The position numbers and the translations under genes are program-made. This document shows positions 34,043-45,457 of a stretch of 64,000 nt of DNA, piece by piece (the first letter of the stretch is position 1; the number at the start of each line of letters is the position of its first letter). The notes under the pieces were generated by a model. That model searched no databases and was not told where the DNA came from. It saw only the letters and a list, made by a program, of their open reading frames with translations. Source of the stretch: Galaxea fascicularis (Eukaryota > Cnidaria > Anthozoa > Scleractinia > Euphylliidae); NCBI GenBank assembly GCA_948470475.1, contig OX419338.1, positions 18,944,030 to 19,008,029 of the forward strand, read 5' to 3'.

Positions 34043-34202
34043 AATAGCCCGATTTTGATATATTAAAATTCAGCCTGAAACAAGACATCACAACGAGGCG
34101 GCGGGGAATGAACTACAAGATTTGTTGGGTTTATTCAACGGAACCTCGTTGTAATGTCTTAATGTTTTAGGCTGAATTTTAATATATCGAAATTGGGCTA
34201 TT
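34043..34202. mobile_element. Fold-back MITE, 160 bp
   Basis: Arms AATAGCCCGATTTTGATATA.. and ..TATATCGAAATTGGGCTATT are inverted copies; inner sequences pair too (CAAGACATCACAACGAGG / CCTCGTTGTAATGTCTT). It lies 3' of the DM-like gene. The DNA between 33738 and 34042, and the DNA from 34203 to 35192, holds no recognisable gene. Confidence 0.85.
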
Positions 34203-35192
34203 GACAGACAACTCTTAATTCCTCAGCTGTGTCCTTAAGTAAAGCTGAGCAAATGTTGCCTGTGAACTTCGAAAAGGTTTTTAACACTTTACAGTATATT
34301 TGTATGTCTCACGTTTTAACTTTGGGGCATATTTAATTTAAAGTTTATGTGGAAAATGTTTGTAAAACGAAAGGTTATACACCCATGGTGAAAATTGACT
34401 AAAGTACAAATGTATGGTTTATGATTTATGCCTTGCTCTGTTGACATTGGATTGTAATGATAATTATTTCCTGAGTTTGGATTTCCCATCACCTGACCTC
34501 GGAAACACTATATTTTGGCAACGTAGGAAAAACCTTCACTTAATAGCTATAAGTATTTATTCCTGTAAAGTACATTGTTAAGTGACTCCAGACATTTGCA
34601 TATTAACGACCCTTTTTAAGGTCTTAAAGTACTTTTCATAAAGGGCAACAAGAAATTGCAGTTCTTTGAATTACTTATATACACACTATTTTATTATCAT
34701 TATCAAGAAGGGTGATGGGAAACAAATGGACACAATTGCACTGGAGGGGGCAAATCCCTCCAAAAGTAATAAAGATCAAATTTCTCCCCATTATCAAAAC
34801 ATAGTGAGGACAGTCATATCATGTTCTGTGACTGATTAAAAAACTGATGCCTGTTTCTCTACAAATCAGAAAACAAAAACCACTTTTCACTCCCATACAT
34901 ATTACTGCACTTCATGTCAGCTTCACAACATGTAGTTGCTTTGATTTGATTTGATTGGAGTATATGATTGTGTGAATCTTTGATTGGCTGAAGTGGTTTC
35001 TTTCAGTTTTTGACAGTCAATTGCAAATGGCTCCAAGAAAGTCATCACCAAAGAGAATTTTCATGCTTATATTAAGTTTTAAACAAATTCTTCCCATTTG
35101 CCATACGAGGAATTTACAGCTGGATAAGGAGAATTTGTATGTTGACATCAGGGGTTAAAACATTTATTAAATCCATTTTGAAATCACTGGTT

Positions 35193-35330
35193 ATCCTTGC
35201 AATCTGATTGGCTCTCAGGGGTGCGATTTATTCACGAATCGCACTATTTTTTGCTCTAAATCGCACCTTTTTCTCAGCCAATGAGAATGGCACAGTAAAA
35301 CAAAACAACCAATCAGATTTCAAGGTTAGT
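35193..35330. repeat. Imperfect inverted repeat
   Basis: CCTTGCAATCTGATTGGCTCTC and its near-complement AACCAATCAGATTTCAAGG flank a core with paired GGTGCGATTTATTCACGAATCGCAC / AAATCGCACC segments. It is adjacent to the Crypton-like remnant and may be one of its ends or a separate MITE. Confidence 0.55.
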
Positions 35331-35357
35331 TTGACGTAACCAAAAAATTTTTAGGAA

Positions 35358-36130
35358 AATGAATGACAAAAAGCCACTGTGTTGCGAATTTTGCAACTAC
35401 AGGTCAAAACTTTGCTGTGGTTGTCTTTTCAGTTTTTCAAGACAATTGACAAATTTAATTAATTACAGTTTCTGAATAATGATAACGAGCTCCTTCAGGC
35501 TGAAGACCTTCTTTACAAGAAGTTTCCAACATTCAGTGTCCATTTTGACAAATATTTTGGCATCCTTTCTTCAACATCTGCTCAAGAATAGTGCGATACG
35601 GACTTCAGCAAAACATAAACAAACGAAAACCACACAACAACAAATTCATAGCCATCTCAAGAAGGTACATGTTTCCAGGTTCGCGGTAGTTTCAAACGAA
35701 GCAATACGAGAGCTCAACTCTATCGCTGTGAATAACCAGCCGAATAACCATACGTAGTCTTTTGACCCGCTCCACAAAACAGTGAATGAACGCCATCTTG
35801 AAAAATATATCTTGAAACAAATGGCGCCGCACGAACTTGACAAGGTCCAAACTATAAAGTTGTACGCAGAGGTCACAAAAAGAAGCAGAGATACTAAAGA
35901 GCCTGGATCCCGTAAAATCATGCAGAGTGCCATTGAACGGTATTAAAAGAGAAAACTATCCACAGCTGCAGTCGAGGAAAATTCACAACTCAAAAGAAAA
36001 TTATCCATCGCAGAATTACACCGGTTGCACCCTCAAATTCCTTTGCTAAAGACAACGAGAAGTCTCAGCCTCAACCACAGAAGAAAGGAAGGTCTTCCAT
36101 CATTGATTCAGGGAAAGAAAATCGAACTTT
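35358..36130 (+). pseudogene. Decayed N-terminal part of a Crypton/KCTD1-type tyrosine recombinase
   Basis: Scattered reading frames include RHLEKYILKQMAPHELDKVQ and IKLYAEVTKRSRDTKEPGSR, then KIMQSAIERY. These fit the pattern (P-x-E-L-x-x-x-L, FY-x-E-V, M-Q-x-x-I-x-R-Y) of the N-terminal SAM-like region of Crypton-derived recombinases (DUF3504), which are very common in cnidarians. The catalytic C-terminal domain is absent and several stops interrupt. Recognition is from memory. Confidence 0.45.
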
Positions 36131-36364
36131 GATGCATGAAAGAGACTATTTTCGTTCTCACTTCAGAACTACTTGATTGTTTGTTTGTTTGTTTGTTATG
36201 CTTGAATGAGTTTTCGTCACATGATATCATTTTGCATACTAAATGAATGTCAAAGCATTTCCGGTTCCGCTATTTCTAACAAACCGGCTCGGCTTCAAAC
36301 AATGCATCAAAATCTAAAATTTAAGGCCATAAAATTGTGCGATTTCAAAATGGATTTAATAAAG

Positions 36365-36507
36365 TGGTAATTGAACTGAGTGGGGTGCAATTTTGGCCTG
36401 AAATCATACTTGTGATTTCAAATCGAACTCGCGCTGCGCGCTCGTTCGATTTTGAAATCACGCGTATGATTTCAGGCCAAATTGCACTCCACTCAGTTCA
36501 ATTACCA
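36365..36507. repeat. Near-perfect 143-bp palindrome
   Basis: About 70-bp arms, TGGTAATTGAACTGAGTGGG..CGAAC and GTTCG..CCACTCAGTTCAATTACCA, around a GCGCTGCGCGC centre. A few mismatches only. It would extrude a long cruciform. It is likely a fold-back MITE, sitting in the GTGCGATTTCAAAATGG-flanked end of the Crypton-like region. Confidence 0.9.
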
Positions 36508-36831
36508 TTATTAATTTAACATTTTGAATTTAATTGGTATTCCCAGGACATCAAAAGATTGAAATTCATAAAACTTCTTTGTCTCTCACACATGCGCAAA
36601 CATTTAGCTAGAAATATCCTGATTCTCAGATGGCCGGGGTTGCTCGCTCTCAGCTCTCTCCCCTCTGCATCTGATATACATTGCCTGAGAGCATCTTACC
36701 CATTATTTATAAAATAACTGAGTCACTACACGCACTCTCATTGGTCAATAGGTGTGTTTAGATGAGAGTATGTAAACACGGTTGTGACGTTTTAGATTCG
36801 CGCGTACTTTTAAGAATTATTTTATAAATGC

Positions 36832-37008
36832 AATAGAGTACTTTTACCGTGTTTACATAGCCTCATCTAAACACTCGGAGAGTTGGGAGAATTTTTGAAA
36901 GTTATGCAAACCCGAGACATAGTCGAGGGTTTGCATAACAGTCTTGAATTCTCCCAACCCTCCTCGTGTTTAGAAGAGGCTATGTAAACACAGTAAAAGT
37001 GCTCTATT
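36832..37008. mobile_element. Fold-back MITE, ~177 bp
   Basis: Arms AATAGAGTACTTTTACCGTGTTTACATAGCC and GGCTATGTAAACACAGTAAAAGTGCTCTATT pair, with inner GGGTTTGCATAAC / GTTATGCAAACCC pairs around TAGTCGAGG. A partial third copy of the outer motif (GAGTATGTAAACACGG) lies at about 36765. Non-coding. Confidence 0.85.
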
Positions 37009-39339
37009 ACTTAATATCAGCAACCAATGGTATTGCTCAAAAGAATGAGCGTGAAAAGAATGGTACACAAGTGATCGCATTGCATGAGGTGTGAGGGTTA
37101 AGACGTGGAGAATATGCTGTGTGTGTTGTTTAGCAGTTGGTAGCCAAAAAATGTGCAAATTTGGACAATTTCTAGAGTCTTTGTTTTGGGGTTGTAAGAT
37201 GCATTCTTCACATTCGTCATTTTGTAAAAAAAGTTAACACTTGCTCTGATTGATGGAAATCAAGACAATAGCAAAACAAGCACTCAAGTGATGTATATCA
37301 TACGGGGAGAGAAGCTAGAAAGGGAGATTTTTTTATGATATCACCAAGGAAATATAGAAAAATGCATTCATTTAAATGCTATAAAAATGGATTTTGTGTC
37401 AGTTACAGCTGTAGGTTTTGGTGTTCACAGGTTTTTAAGCAACTATCTGAGTAAAAAGATTTAGAACTTGACAAATCTAACAAGTAAAGCTATTGCAGCT
37501 TGGGTGTGCCAAATACAAAGTATGTAGTTATTCAAGTATTGTCAAATATTAATGCTTTGATTTTTGTTCTGAAGCATTGTATCAATATTCTGTTTACATA
37601 CAGTTCAAAATGGAATTACATCACAATCAATACAATCATTGTATTATTATGGTGAAGATAATTTAATGTCACAAAAAGTTAAGTTCACTCAAATTATCAA
37701 AGGGATAAGAAAAATACAGTTCCTTGTTGTACGTCTTTCCTCTAAAGAAGTTTTTCAGTAAATAAGTCATTTCCAAGTTGCCTTTACCCTGCTTCAAAGT
37801 GAGTGCTAGTGCACAATTTTATATGGAAATGAGTTTGGTGTACAAGACATTCTACATGTAAAACTCATTTCCATATGCAAGATTGTACACCAACCTATTG
37901 TATTCACCTAATTGCAGATAGGAATGTATGCCTCTGAGTTGAAGTTACTTAAAGCTGTTGAATCATAAAATGGTGTTTGAAGTCGTCTATTGGAAATTCA
38001 ACTTACAGTGTATGTTCTTAATTTTAAAGACTTAAAGGAATCACGTGTGCTATGCTGTGATTCATATAAATTTGAGTTCATTTCTTCATAAGATACAGCT
38101 TGTAACAAGTTGGAACGTCTACAATTTCTTAAAATGTAAAAAAATAAAAACAACTTGCACTGCTCAAGAAAAACATTTCTATTGTCATCTACTTCGGAAG
38201 ATAGTCTATTCACCTAGTCTTATGAAAAAATACTTGAATTACTCTTACTGTGCAGGTAAGACTCAAACATGCAAATAGGCCATATTCACATTAGTGACAA
38301 TGAACTGAAACTTACTTACAAATAGAGGCTATAGATTAAGGGGAATATTTCCAGGTTCCAATGAAGTTGTTTCCAATATTCTTCTTTTGCTTACTGGTTT
38401 CTGTGCAAAGATGGCCTAATGCATTTACTAATATCAGAAGTGAGCTAGATTAAACTGCAAGAAGAGTAGTCAAAAAGTCACAAATTGCTTTTCTTCTGTT
38501 AAAAATAAGTTTGTCTTGGCTGCCGAGCCCCTTCAAGGCAACAAATAGGGGATATGAGTGATCTGATTGTAAAAAAAGCTAGAGATTGCAATACCTTTTC
38601 CTTTCAAATTTGCACATTCAAAATGGACACCTAAAGCTAAATAACACTGGCTTAAAATATTTGCTGGTAGCTGATGCTCAATGTTCACTTGCTAGTTTCC
38701 CAAAACAAAATTACTGGTTACAAAGGAATAGACTTCTTTGCAAAAGAAAAGCAAGCGTGGTTTTGATAATTACTATCTTTGCAGTTATATTTTACAACTG
38801 ATAGACTGACAGTCTCTGTGTGACTCAGCTGCTTAGCACTGGGCAATGGGCACTGTTGAACTTGACTAATACATAAAAGGTTTAACAATCATTCCCATCA
38901 CTTTTATAAGATCCCTTTACCCAGGTAGGAGAGGGGGTACTCTACTAAGAGGTATGTGCTGCAAAATAGGGTTTGGTTTTGAGGATCTCAGTCTTTAAAC
39001 AGGGTATCATTTTTTACAGTGTATGAACACAGCTAAGCAATAAAGAAATGATCCATTGTGACTGAACAAAGAGTTTGAAGCATCCGAATATTACTGAAAC
39101 AAAATAAATTTGACCCGTCCACGTCAGTCTTAGCTTTTTTCCCCCTTTCATAGGGTATCCTGTAAAGAGTTGGGGCCTCGAATAGGGTATCAATGTTCAC
39201 CCTAAGCGGCACACCCCTACCTGAAATCTACACGAGTACCCCTCCCCCCTGCCTCCCATGCTCAACTCCATTGTTACCGGTGGTATGATTATGTTTTTTA
39301 CGTTATGCCATGTGAACAAAGCACAAAGGCATTCATACG
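37009..39339. other. No gene recognised; one small inverted repeat
   Basis: AT-rich interior of the Tc1-like element. At 37806-37893 an imperfect inverted repeat occurs (GTGCACAATTTTATATGGAAATGAGTTT / AAACTCATTTCCATATGCAAGATTGTACAC). At 39110-39255 there is a decayed dispersed repeat (GGGTATCCTGTAAAGAGTTGG). No coding frame could be supported. Confidence 0.5.
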
Positions 39340-40359
39340 TTAACTTAAAACTTGCCAACACCTGTGATAAAAATGCTGGACACTCCGGACAGAAACCTGT
39401 GAAAATGCATTAACAATAGCGAATGGCATGTTGGCCCTGAGTAGATCAGGCCACCTTTTAACGTACATTTTGACACTTCCAAAAACTAATTCTATTGGAT
39501 TAAAGTCGTAAGAGTATGGAGGAAGTTTGACGAGTGTAATATTTCTAGGTGCCAAAATGTTTCTTAAGTCTCGTTCATTGTGAATTGATGCATTATCCAT
39601 TACCACGAATGAGTCTCGTGACATTAAAGGAACAAAATATTGTGTCATACCGTAATTAAACTGAAGTCTGTTAAGGCTTCCGTGTATAGGATATGCTCCA
39701 AGAACTCCGCCATCGTATCCGATCACACACAACACAGACATTTTCTCTCGCTCGTCTCCGCGGTTGGTGAAGACAGGAACATTGCTATTTGTGTGGCAGC
39801 GTCCAACAGTTCGCACTCCATTCGCGAGTTGTATGGCAGTCTCATCGGCAAAATAAAGCTTTCTCGGATCTACTGTTCTTCACCAGTTCACAAAAGCAGT
39901 TCGTCGTGCAATGTTCTCAGGTGTACAATTTGTAAATCTCTCCAGGGGTACCTTCGATGCCTTGTGCCGCGTCAAATCTAAACTGAGAAGAGTTCTGCAA
40001 ATGGTCGGAACGGAAGGTATTTCAGCAGGAGGTAAATTCAAGTCATCTCGAATGGCTGTCTGAATTTCGCTCAGATACATGAATGGATCATGAGTAACAA
40101 GGGCTTCCAGGTAGGCCACTTTCCAAGGCTGCATTATCGTCGGCGGAGAACCCCTATTACCCGGGTCAAAAAGGCCAATCGTCAAAAACTTGTTAACGAT
40201 CCTCCTCGCAGCGTCGTAAGTGCACATGTTTTCTGCTGCAGCAGCAGCGTAACTGCCAGTCTGAAGGTAGGAAGCTGCAATTTGATAACGCTTCTGTAAT
40301 GGAAAAGGTGCTCCTTTTTTGTATACTCCGCCATGCTTGTTAATTCTCCAAGCCATCAC
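39340..40359 (-). pseudogene. Tc1-type DD34E transposase, one in-frame stop
   Basis: One minus-strand frame of ~339 codons with a single TGA (39880-39882). The N-terminal half has paired helix-turn-helix-like DNA-binding regions (LQKRYQIAASYLQTGSYAAA; GLFDPGNRGSPPTIMQPWK; IPSVPTICRTLLSLDLTRHK). The catalytic half has Asp in KLYFADETAIQL, Asp in SFVVMDNASIH, and Glu in SYDFNPIELVFGSVK. Exactly 34 residues separate the second Asp from the Glu, the Tc1 signature. The TGA sits at ..FVNW-stop-RTVDPRK, so a single point change inactivates it. It is oriented toward the element interior from the right end. Confidence 0.9.
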
Positions 40360-40760
40360 TCGGCCGGACAGCAGCGCAGCAAGATGACAACCAGCCGTGT
40401 CAACAGCTCATTTTACGGAAAGACAAGATGACACTCAAGTCATCATTCTTTGGAGGAAAAACGTAAAGAAACCGAACAAAAAAAACACCAAAAAGGCAAA
40501 AGACAGACGAAACCTCCGCCAAAACTACAATTCACATCAAGAATTGAAAAGAAAATGGCGCTACATGATGTTTGCGTGATGCAAGACCAAAAGCACGATT
40601 GCTGTTACTTACTAATTTGATTGGCTGAGAATACAACAGGTCATCGATGATTGGTTAGTAATTACTATTACATTTTTTTAGGGCCAATGGCAGGCCAAAT
40701 CAAAACCAAAACCAAAGTAATTCACGAATTGCTTTCGACACTCAATTGAAAACCGCTCTA

Positions 40761-41996
40761 ATACTTTAAAAACTAGAAGAAGTATCTTAAAGTCAATATG
40801 GGCGGACACAGGTAGCCAATGTAAACTTCTTAGTACAGGAGTAACGTGATCATATCTGCTGGTGGCTGTAAGCAAGCGGGCAGCTGAATTTTGTACGTGT
40901 TGTAGGCCAGATAGAAGGCTGTTACAATAATCCAACTTCAACGAAATAAAGGCATGAATAAGTATTTCACACTGATGGTGCGTAAGACACTTTCTAATTT
41001 TAGCTATGTTACAAAGGTGGAAAAAAGCAGTTTTACAGATGTTATTTATTTGTACATCCATGGAAAGCACACTATCAAGCCAAACACCAATATTCTTGGC
41101 AGATTTGCTAGCTTTAATGATGTCAGCTCCAATCTTGATCGAATCTAGTGGAGGTTCAGGACAATGGTGAGCAGTCAGGACAAGGAGCTCCGTCTTATCC
41201 CCATTGAGCTTAAGGTTGTTCGCAACCACCCATAGTTGGACATCTTGAATACATTCCTCGATTAATGATTTGGACTGTAAAGCATGTGAAGGGTTGAATG
41301 ACAGGTGTATCTGCGTGTCATCAGCATGAAAATGATACCTCATACCATGACGTTTGATGACATCTGCAATCGGGCCGTATACATAGAGTATAAAATCGGT
41401 CCTAAAACAGATCCCTGTGGAACACCGCAGGCCAGCTTGTGTTTAGATGAACAATCATTCGCCACTTGGACGTATTGGAGCCGATTTGAGAGATATGAGC
41501 GTATCCAGGCCAGTGCATTACACTTGACACCGTAGCGACTCTTAAGTCGTGTGAGTAATATTTGATGGTCAACAGTGTCAAACGCTGCTGAAAGGTCCAG
41601 AAGAACAAGAATAACACAAGCATTGTCATTGATCGCTCTGAGTAGATCATCATTAATTCGCGTAAGAGCTGTTTCCGTACTGTGTCCCTTCTTGTATGCT
41701 GACTGAAACGTTTCAAGCAAATTATTATCCTCCAGATGGTCAGTGAGGCGCAAAGCTACTATCTTCTCAGTTGCCTTGGACACAAAGCGCAGATTTGAAA
41801 TAGGTCTGTAGTTCTGATAGATTTCATGGTCTAAAGAGTCTTTTTTGATGACAGGATCTAAAACAGCTTCCTTGAAAAGGGCAGGAACTAAGCCGTCCTT
41901 AAAAGAGAGATTGATCAAATTGACAAAGACAGGTAAGAGGACAGAAAAACAATCCGTCATCAGAGATCCAGGGATGGGGTCCAAGGAGCACAACTT
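40761..41996 (-). pseudogene. LINE (CR1/L2 group) reverse transcriptase, 5'-truncated
   Basis: Non-LTR reverse transcriptase beginning LCSLDPIPGSLM, where a 5' truncation is likely. RT blocks are YQNYRPISNLRFVSKATEK, LVLLDLSAAFDTVDHQILL (motif A), CGVPQGSVLGPILY (motif B) and FHADDTQIHLSF (motif C, aspartates kept). One frameshift at about 41340 separates B from C. The C-terminal part (LHWLPVSAHIDFKILLLVF) runs into the Tc1-like element and resumes at 30508. No endonuclease domain remains. Confidence 0.9.
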
Positions 41997-42011
41997 TTTT
42001 CGCCATAGACC

Positions 42012-42821
42012 TTATAATTCCTGCTGCGTGTTGTTCACCGATTCATGGGCTTCTTCCACTCTGTGAGTGTTTTTCTCAATGATTTTAGCAGACATTTGCA
42101 ACTTCTTGGCAACGGTATTTGAACAAGATTGGCCAATTTCCACAGTTATTTCTTCTACTTCCTGTCTAAGATGCCTGGTTTTTTCAAGGGTCCACGCAAC
42201 GTTAATTGCTCCTTGGATCTCGCCTGCTTTGAGTGATGCCAGGCTCTGGTTTGCACAGATTTCTTCGGCTTTTCTGTTCCAAAATCTTCTGTAAACTTGC
42301 GTGAGACCTGTGCTCCCTTCTATCTCCTTCTCACTGTAAATTTTCACTTTTCTTGCCCTGGCGGCTGAATAAGGATGGGGTTTTGGTAGCTTGGGTCGCC
42401 AACCAGCAAACTCCAGGATCAAGGGTTGGCGAGACGCGGTTCTTTGTTTTGCGGGCGTTTTACTTGTGCTGTCAGGAACAGCAGTGTGTTCAGTCGCTGT
42501 CTCCTGGCTTGAAGTTGACTGTTCTGGTGCTGAAAATATCTTCTCTGAATTTGTTTCTTCTCGGACGAGATAAATTCCTCTGTTGTGATCAATGCATTTG
42601 CTAGCACTTAGGACGCTCTCTTGCTTTACGCCCACAACAATTCGCTGGTCATTTACCGGCCTTGTAAATTTGTATGGATAGCAAAGAATATCGTCAACTT
42701 GTTTGTCGACAATATTTTTGCGAAAGCTTTCCAAAGTGTGGTCGGCATTATCGCACACATCTACTGAACAGGTTAAAACATCGTTCACATAGACAAGTAT
42801 TTCGCTCATATTGTTGTGCAC
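42012..42821 (-). pseudogene. N-terminal part of the convergent partner gene
   Basis: Open frame from the ATG at 42821 (or MSEIL at 42809) to a TAA at 42012. Begins VYVNDVLTCSVDVCDNADHT, then a Ser/Thr-rich hinge, LILEFAGWRPKLPKPHPYSA, RARKVKIYSEKEIEGSTGL and a helical end (GEIQGAINVAWTLEKTRHLR). I recognise no family. The LINE begins ~15 bp downstream, and the coiled-coil segment at 30142-29895 lies just beyond the other LINE edge, so both were probably one gene. A weak GTCTAT donor follows the stop; coding or intronic insertion of the LINE cannot be told apart. Confidence 0.45.
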
Positions 42822-45457
42822 CTAGTCCCGAGTGACTTTACAAATATATCCGCCAATCAGGGACAACGTGTGAGTTGTCATTACATAATAACAGCAGAAC
42901 AGGCGAAAATTGATTGGAGTTATAATAAGCGATTTGCTTGTCAAGTGAAGCTGTTAGTGGAAAAAGGCTTGTGCATCATGCCCGAAAACCGCTCCTCTCG
43001 CGGGCCAAAACGGCGTTAATTAAAATTGGAAGTTATTTTTGGTGCAGCCTGTTGTCGTGATCACTCATGGATGACACCTCAGATGTGTAGCAAGCGAAGT
43101 TCAGGAAAGTTGCTCTCCTCTGAAAGTCATGTACTATCATTAATAAAGCAAAAATATAACACTATTATGATCTGAATTCTTTTAATCCCAATGCAGGACT
43201 GATATTTGAAAATATAAAGCAGACCAGAGCATTGTTTATCTCACGGTCTGAATTACATGTAGCTAGCCGTCGCAAATAATTTAAGACACATAATTGTGTT
43301 TACACCAAACGACGCGTGTTTTTCGGTACTTTATGTCAAACATATGTAGGAATTTGCTACCAGAGTTATAAATACTCACTGTATACTGTGATGTACTTCC
43401 CTGGAAAATTGAAGAATTATTTTTCTAGTCGCTCACACAACTCGTGGAGCAAGATCAAGAGCAAATGGTTGCGTAAGGAAAATACTACGTGACAACCCAA
43501 ATAACAGCGCAGCTGCGAGAGATACGACAAAAGAACGGCAAGAAAACTTAACCCATTGGAAACGTTTAAAACAGTTAAATCTTTGTCGAAGGTCAGGAAA
43601 GTTCTGATTTTCCAGCTTCCTAATAAAATTGAATCTTTCAGATATATACTTAACTTACAATGATTTAACCTGCCGAAATTTGAAACAAGACATTCACTGA
43701 AAATTGTTGTTTTGATTGTTGTGCTTTAAACTGGGACGGAGTAACGCGTTTCTTTTTCAAGCATTTTTCTCTCAATAGTTTTGGAATTGAACTTTTTAAG
43801 TAACTGCTGTTTTGTCTAAATTATGAAGCGGAATTGAATTGACGGTATGAAATCTGTAATAATTTTTCATATCGCAAATTCTGCAATAGGCATCCTTTAG
43901 GTTACCGATGTACCTTTTGGTTATGTGTTGGCCACAGTATCCACCAAATTTTTTTCGGGAAAAAAGATAAAGATCAAAGTTGGGTATTTGCGCTATAAAA
44001 TAGCTTATATTTTGGTTTCCACAAGGAATGATAAAATTTCCAGGAGGTGTGCGACAAAAATGGAATTTCCAGAGGGGAGGGGGGGTCCTTTTTGTGAGCC
44101 GATTTTGGAAAATCCAGAGGGGATGGGGGGTTACAGGAAAAATCCCTTCCGTGGGGTGGGGGGTATGGATATTTTCTGGAACTACACATTGCACAATAAG
44201 ATTACGATGCACCCTTGCGTGTCCCAAATTAAATTGCATAGATTTGCTTGGTATGGTATGAGTATTATTAAATGTCAGTTTTTGATTATTTCTGAAGTCT
44301 ATACCAAAAATATTTCTATACCCTTGGTTTAGGAAATTGGGCCATTACTATAGGTCATTAACCCCCTGAGAAATATTTCTACTGGAATTTTCCCTCAGAC
44401 TGGAAAGCTTTCTTTTTAAATGTCACAAATATGTATAAATTATTTTCCACGGTATATTTTTATGGCTCTGGTTTGAAAATACTGATTTGTTGATACATAC
44501 ATTTTACATTTTTGTACAGATATCATTGAACTGTATATTGTAATGTTAAGTGGGCCACATAATTTTGGTATCTCCTATACAATTATTGTGCCTGTACAAT
44601 GACACAAGTGGAAATGCGAAGTGCAATGAAATATTTATTAAATCAATATTTAATATTTACAAATATTGTGTTTTCAAAAACAAACATATTCTTTATGAAG
44701 AGTTGAAGCCATATTCATTAAATGTAAATAAATTATGTACATGACAAAGATATTGATGTAAACAGATAAGTGAAATCTATCAGATAAAACTGGCAATTTT
44801 CCTTACTTCAAACTTGCAGTAATAAAAAGAACACTGGATCATATCCATGCACATAAACATTTTGCAAATTTAAGTAACATTTCTGAATAATGTTGGGACA
44901 AAAACGTCAATTAAACTTGATAATACATGGAGCTGCATTGGGATTGATGATAGTCAATGACAACCTAGAATAAGCAAGATTAATTTATCTCAATCAAAAC
45001 AGGCACACTACTTCGTGGCTTAATCAACAAACCACAGTACGGTTTACAATAACAAAAATCTTTAAAGATAATTTTCATTTCGTGTAAGAAGACATTTTTC
45101 TTAACGTTTTCTTGTCTTGCTGCTAGACGGTATTTGTATTTGTTCAAGCTTACATTTTGTTTCCTTCAGTTCTGCCCTTGACAATGCTGTTTTAAAGCAA
45201 TCAAAGCCAAGTCTACCTTTTAATTCTCGATTGGCACTAACCGCCTTTCAAACAACCGGACACGGGAAAGGTTAACAAAGAGACTGAATTCTAAATAAGC
45301 TTAATATGCACAAACTCAAATTTTAATCTGAAAATATGGCAGAGTTGCGGGCAACGAGGGTAAGTGAGGAAGGAACTGTCAAAACTAAGTTGAAAACGGA
45401 TAAAAATAATAATTGGGATTGAGAATCTTACAATATTTTCCCATTGCTGTTAAGATA
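42822..45457. other. No gene recognised; one dispersed repeat
   Basis: Upstream side of the partner gene, then AT-rich DNA. The G-rich dispersed repeat at about 44040-44195 is the inverted partner of 22540-22665; its long frames are artefacts of the G-runs. If the two convergent genes form one element, its right end should be here, but I found no match to the 22-24 kb region. Confidence 0.45.

Larger units (their letters stand above)
30511..40758. mobile_element. 10.2 kb Tc1-like transposon carrying a spliced accessory gene
   Basis: Both ends carry the identical 23-bp sequence GAGCGGTTTTCAATTGAGTG plus TCG as inverted repeats, with TTTGGTTTTGG-rich subterminal DNA. TA flanks both ends (30509-30510 and 40759-40760). 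Removing the insert with one TA restores the LINE protein FKVLNGLGPLYL. Inside, a DD34E transposase lies on the minus strand near the right end (40359-39340), and a three-exon gene lies on the plus strand near the left end (31389-33737). Fold-back MITEs and a Crypton-like remnant fill the rest. Tc1/mariner elements are usually 1-2 kb, so this size is exceptional. Confidence 0.9.

Noticed and set aside
43974..44261. Pro- and Gly-rich open frames on both strands
   Set aside because: Products of G/C-run repeat sequence; the same repeat occurs at 22.5-22.7 kb.
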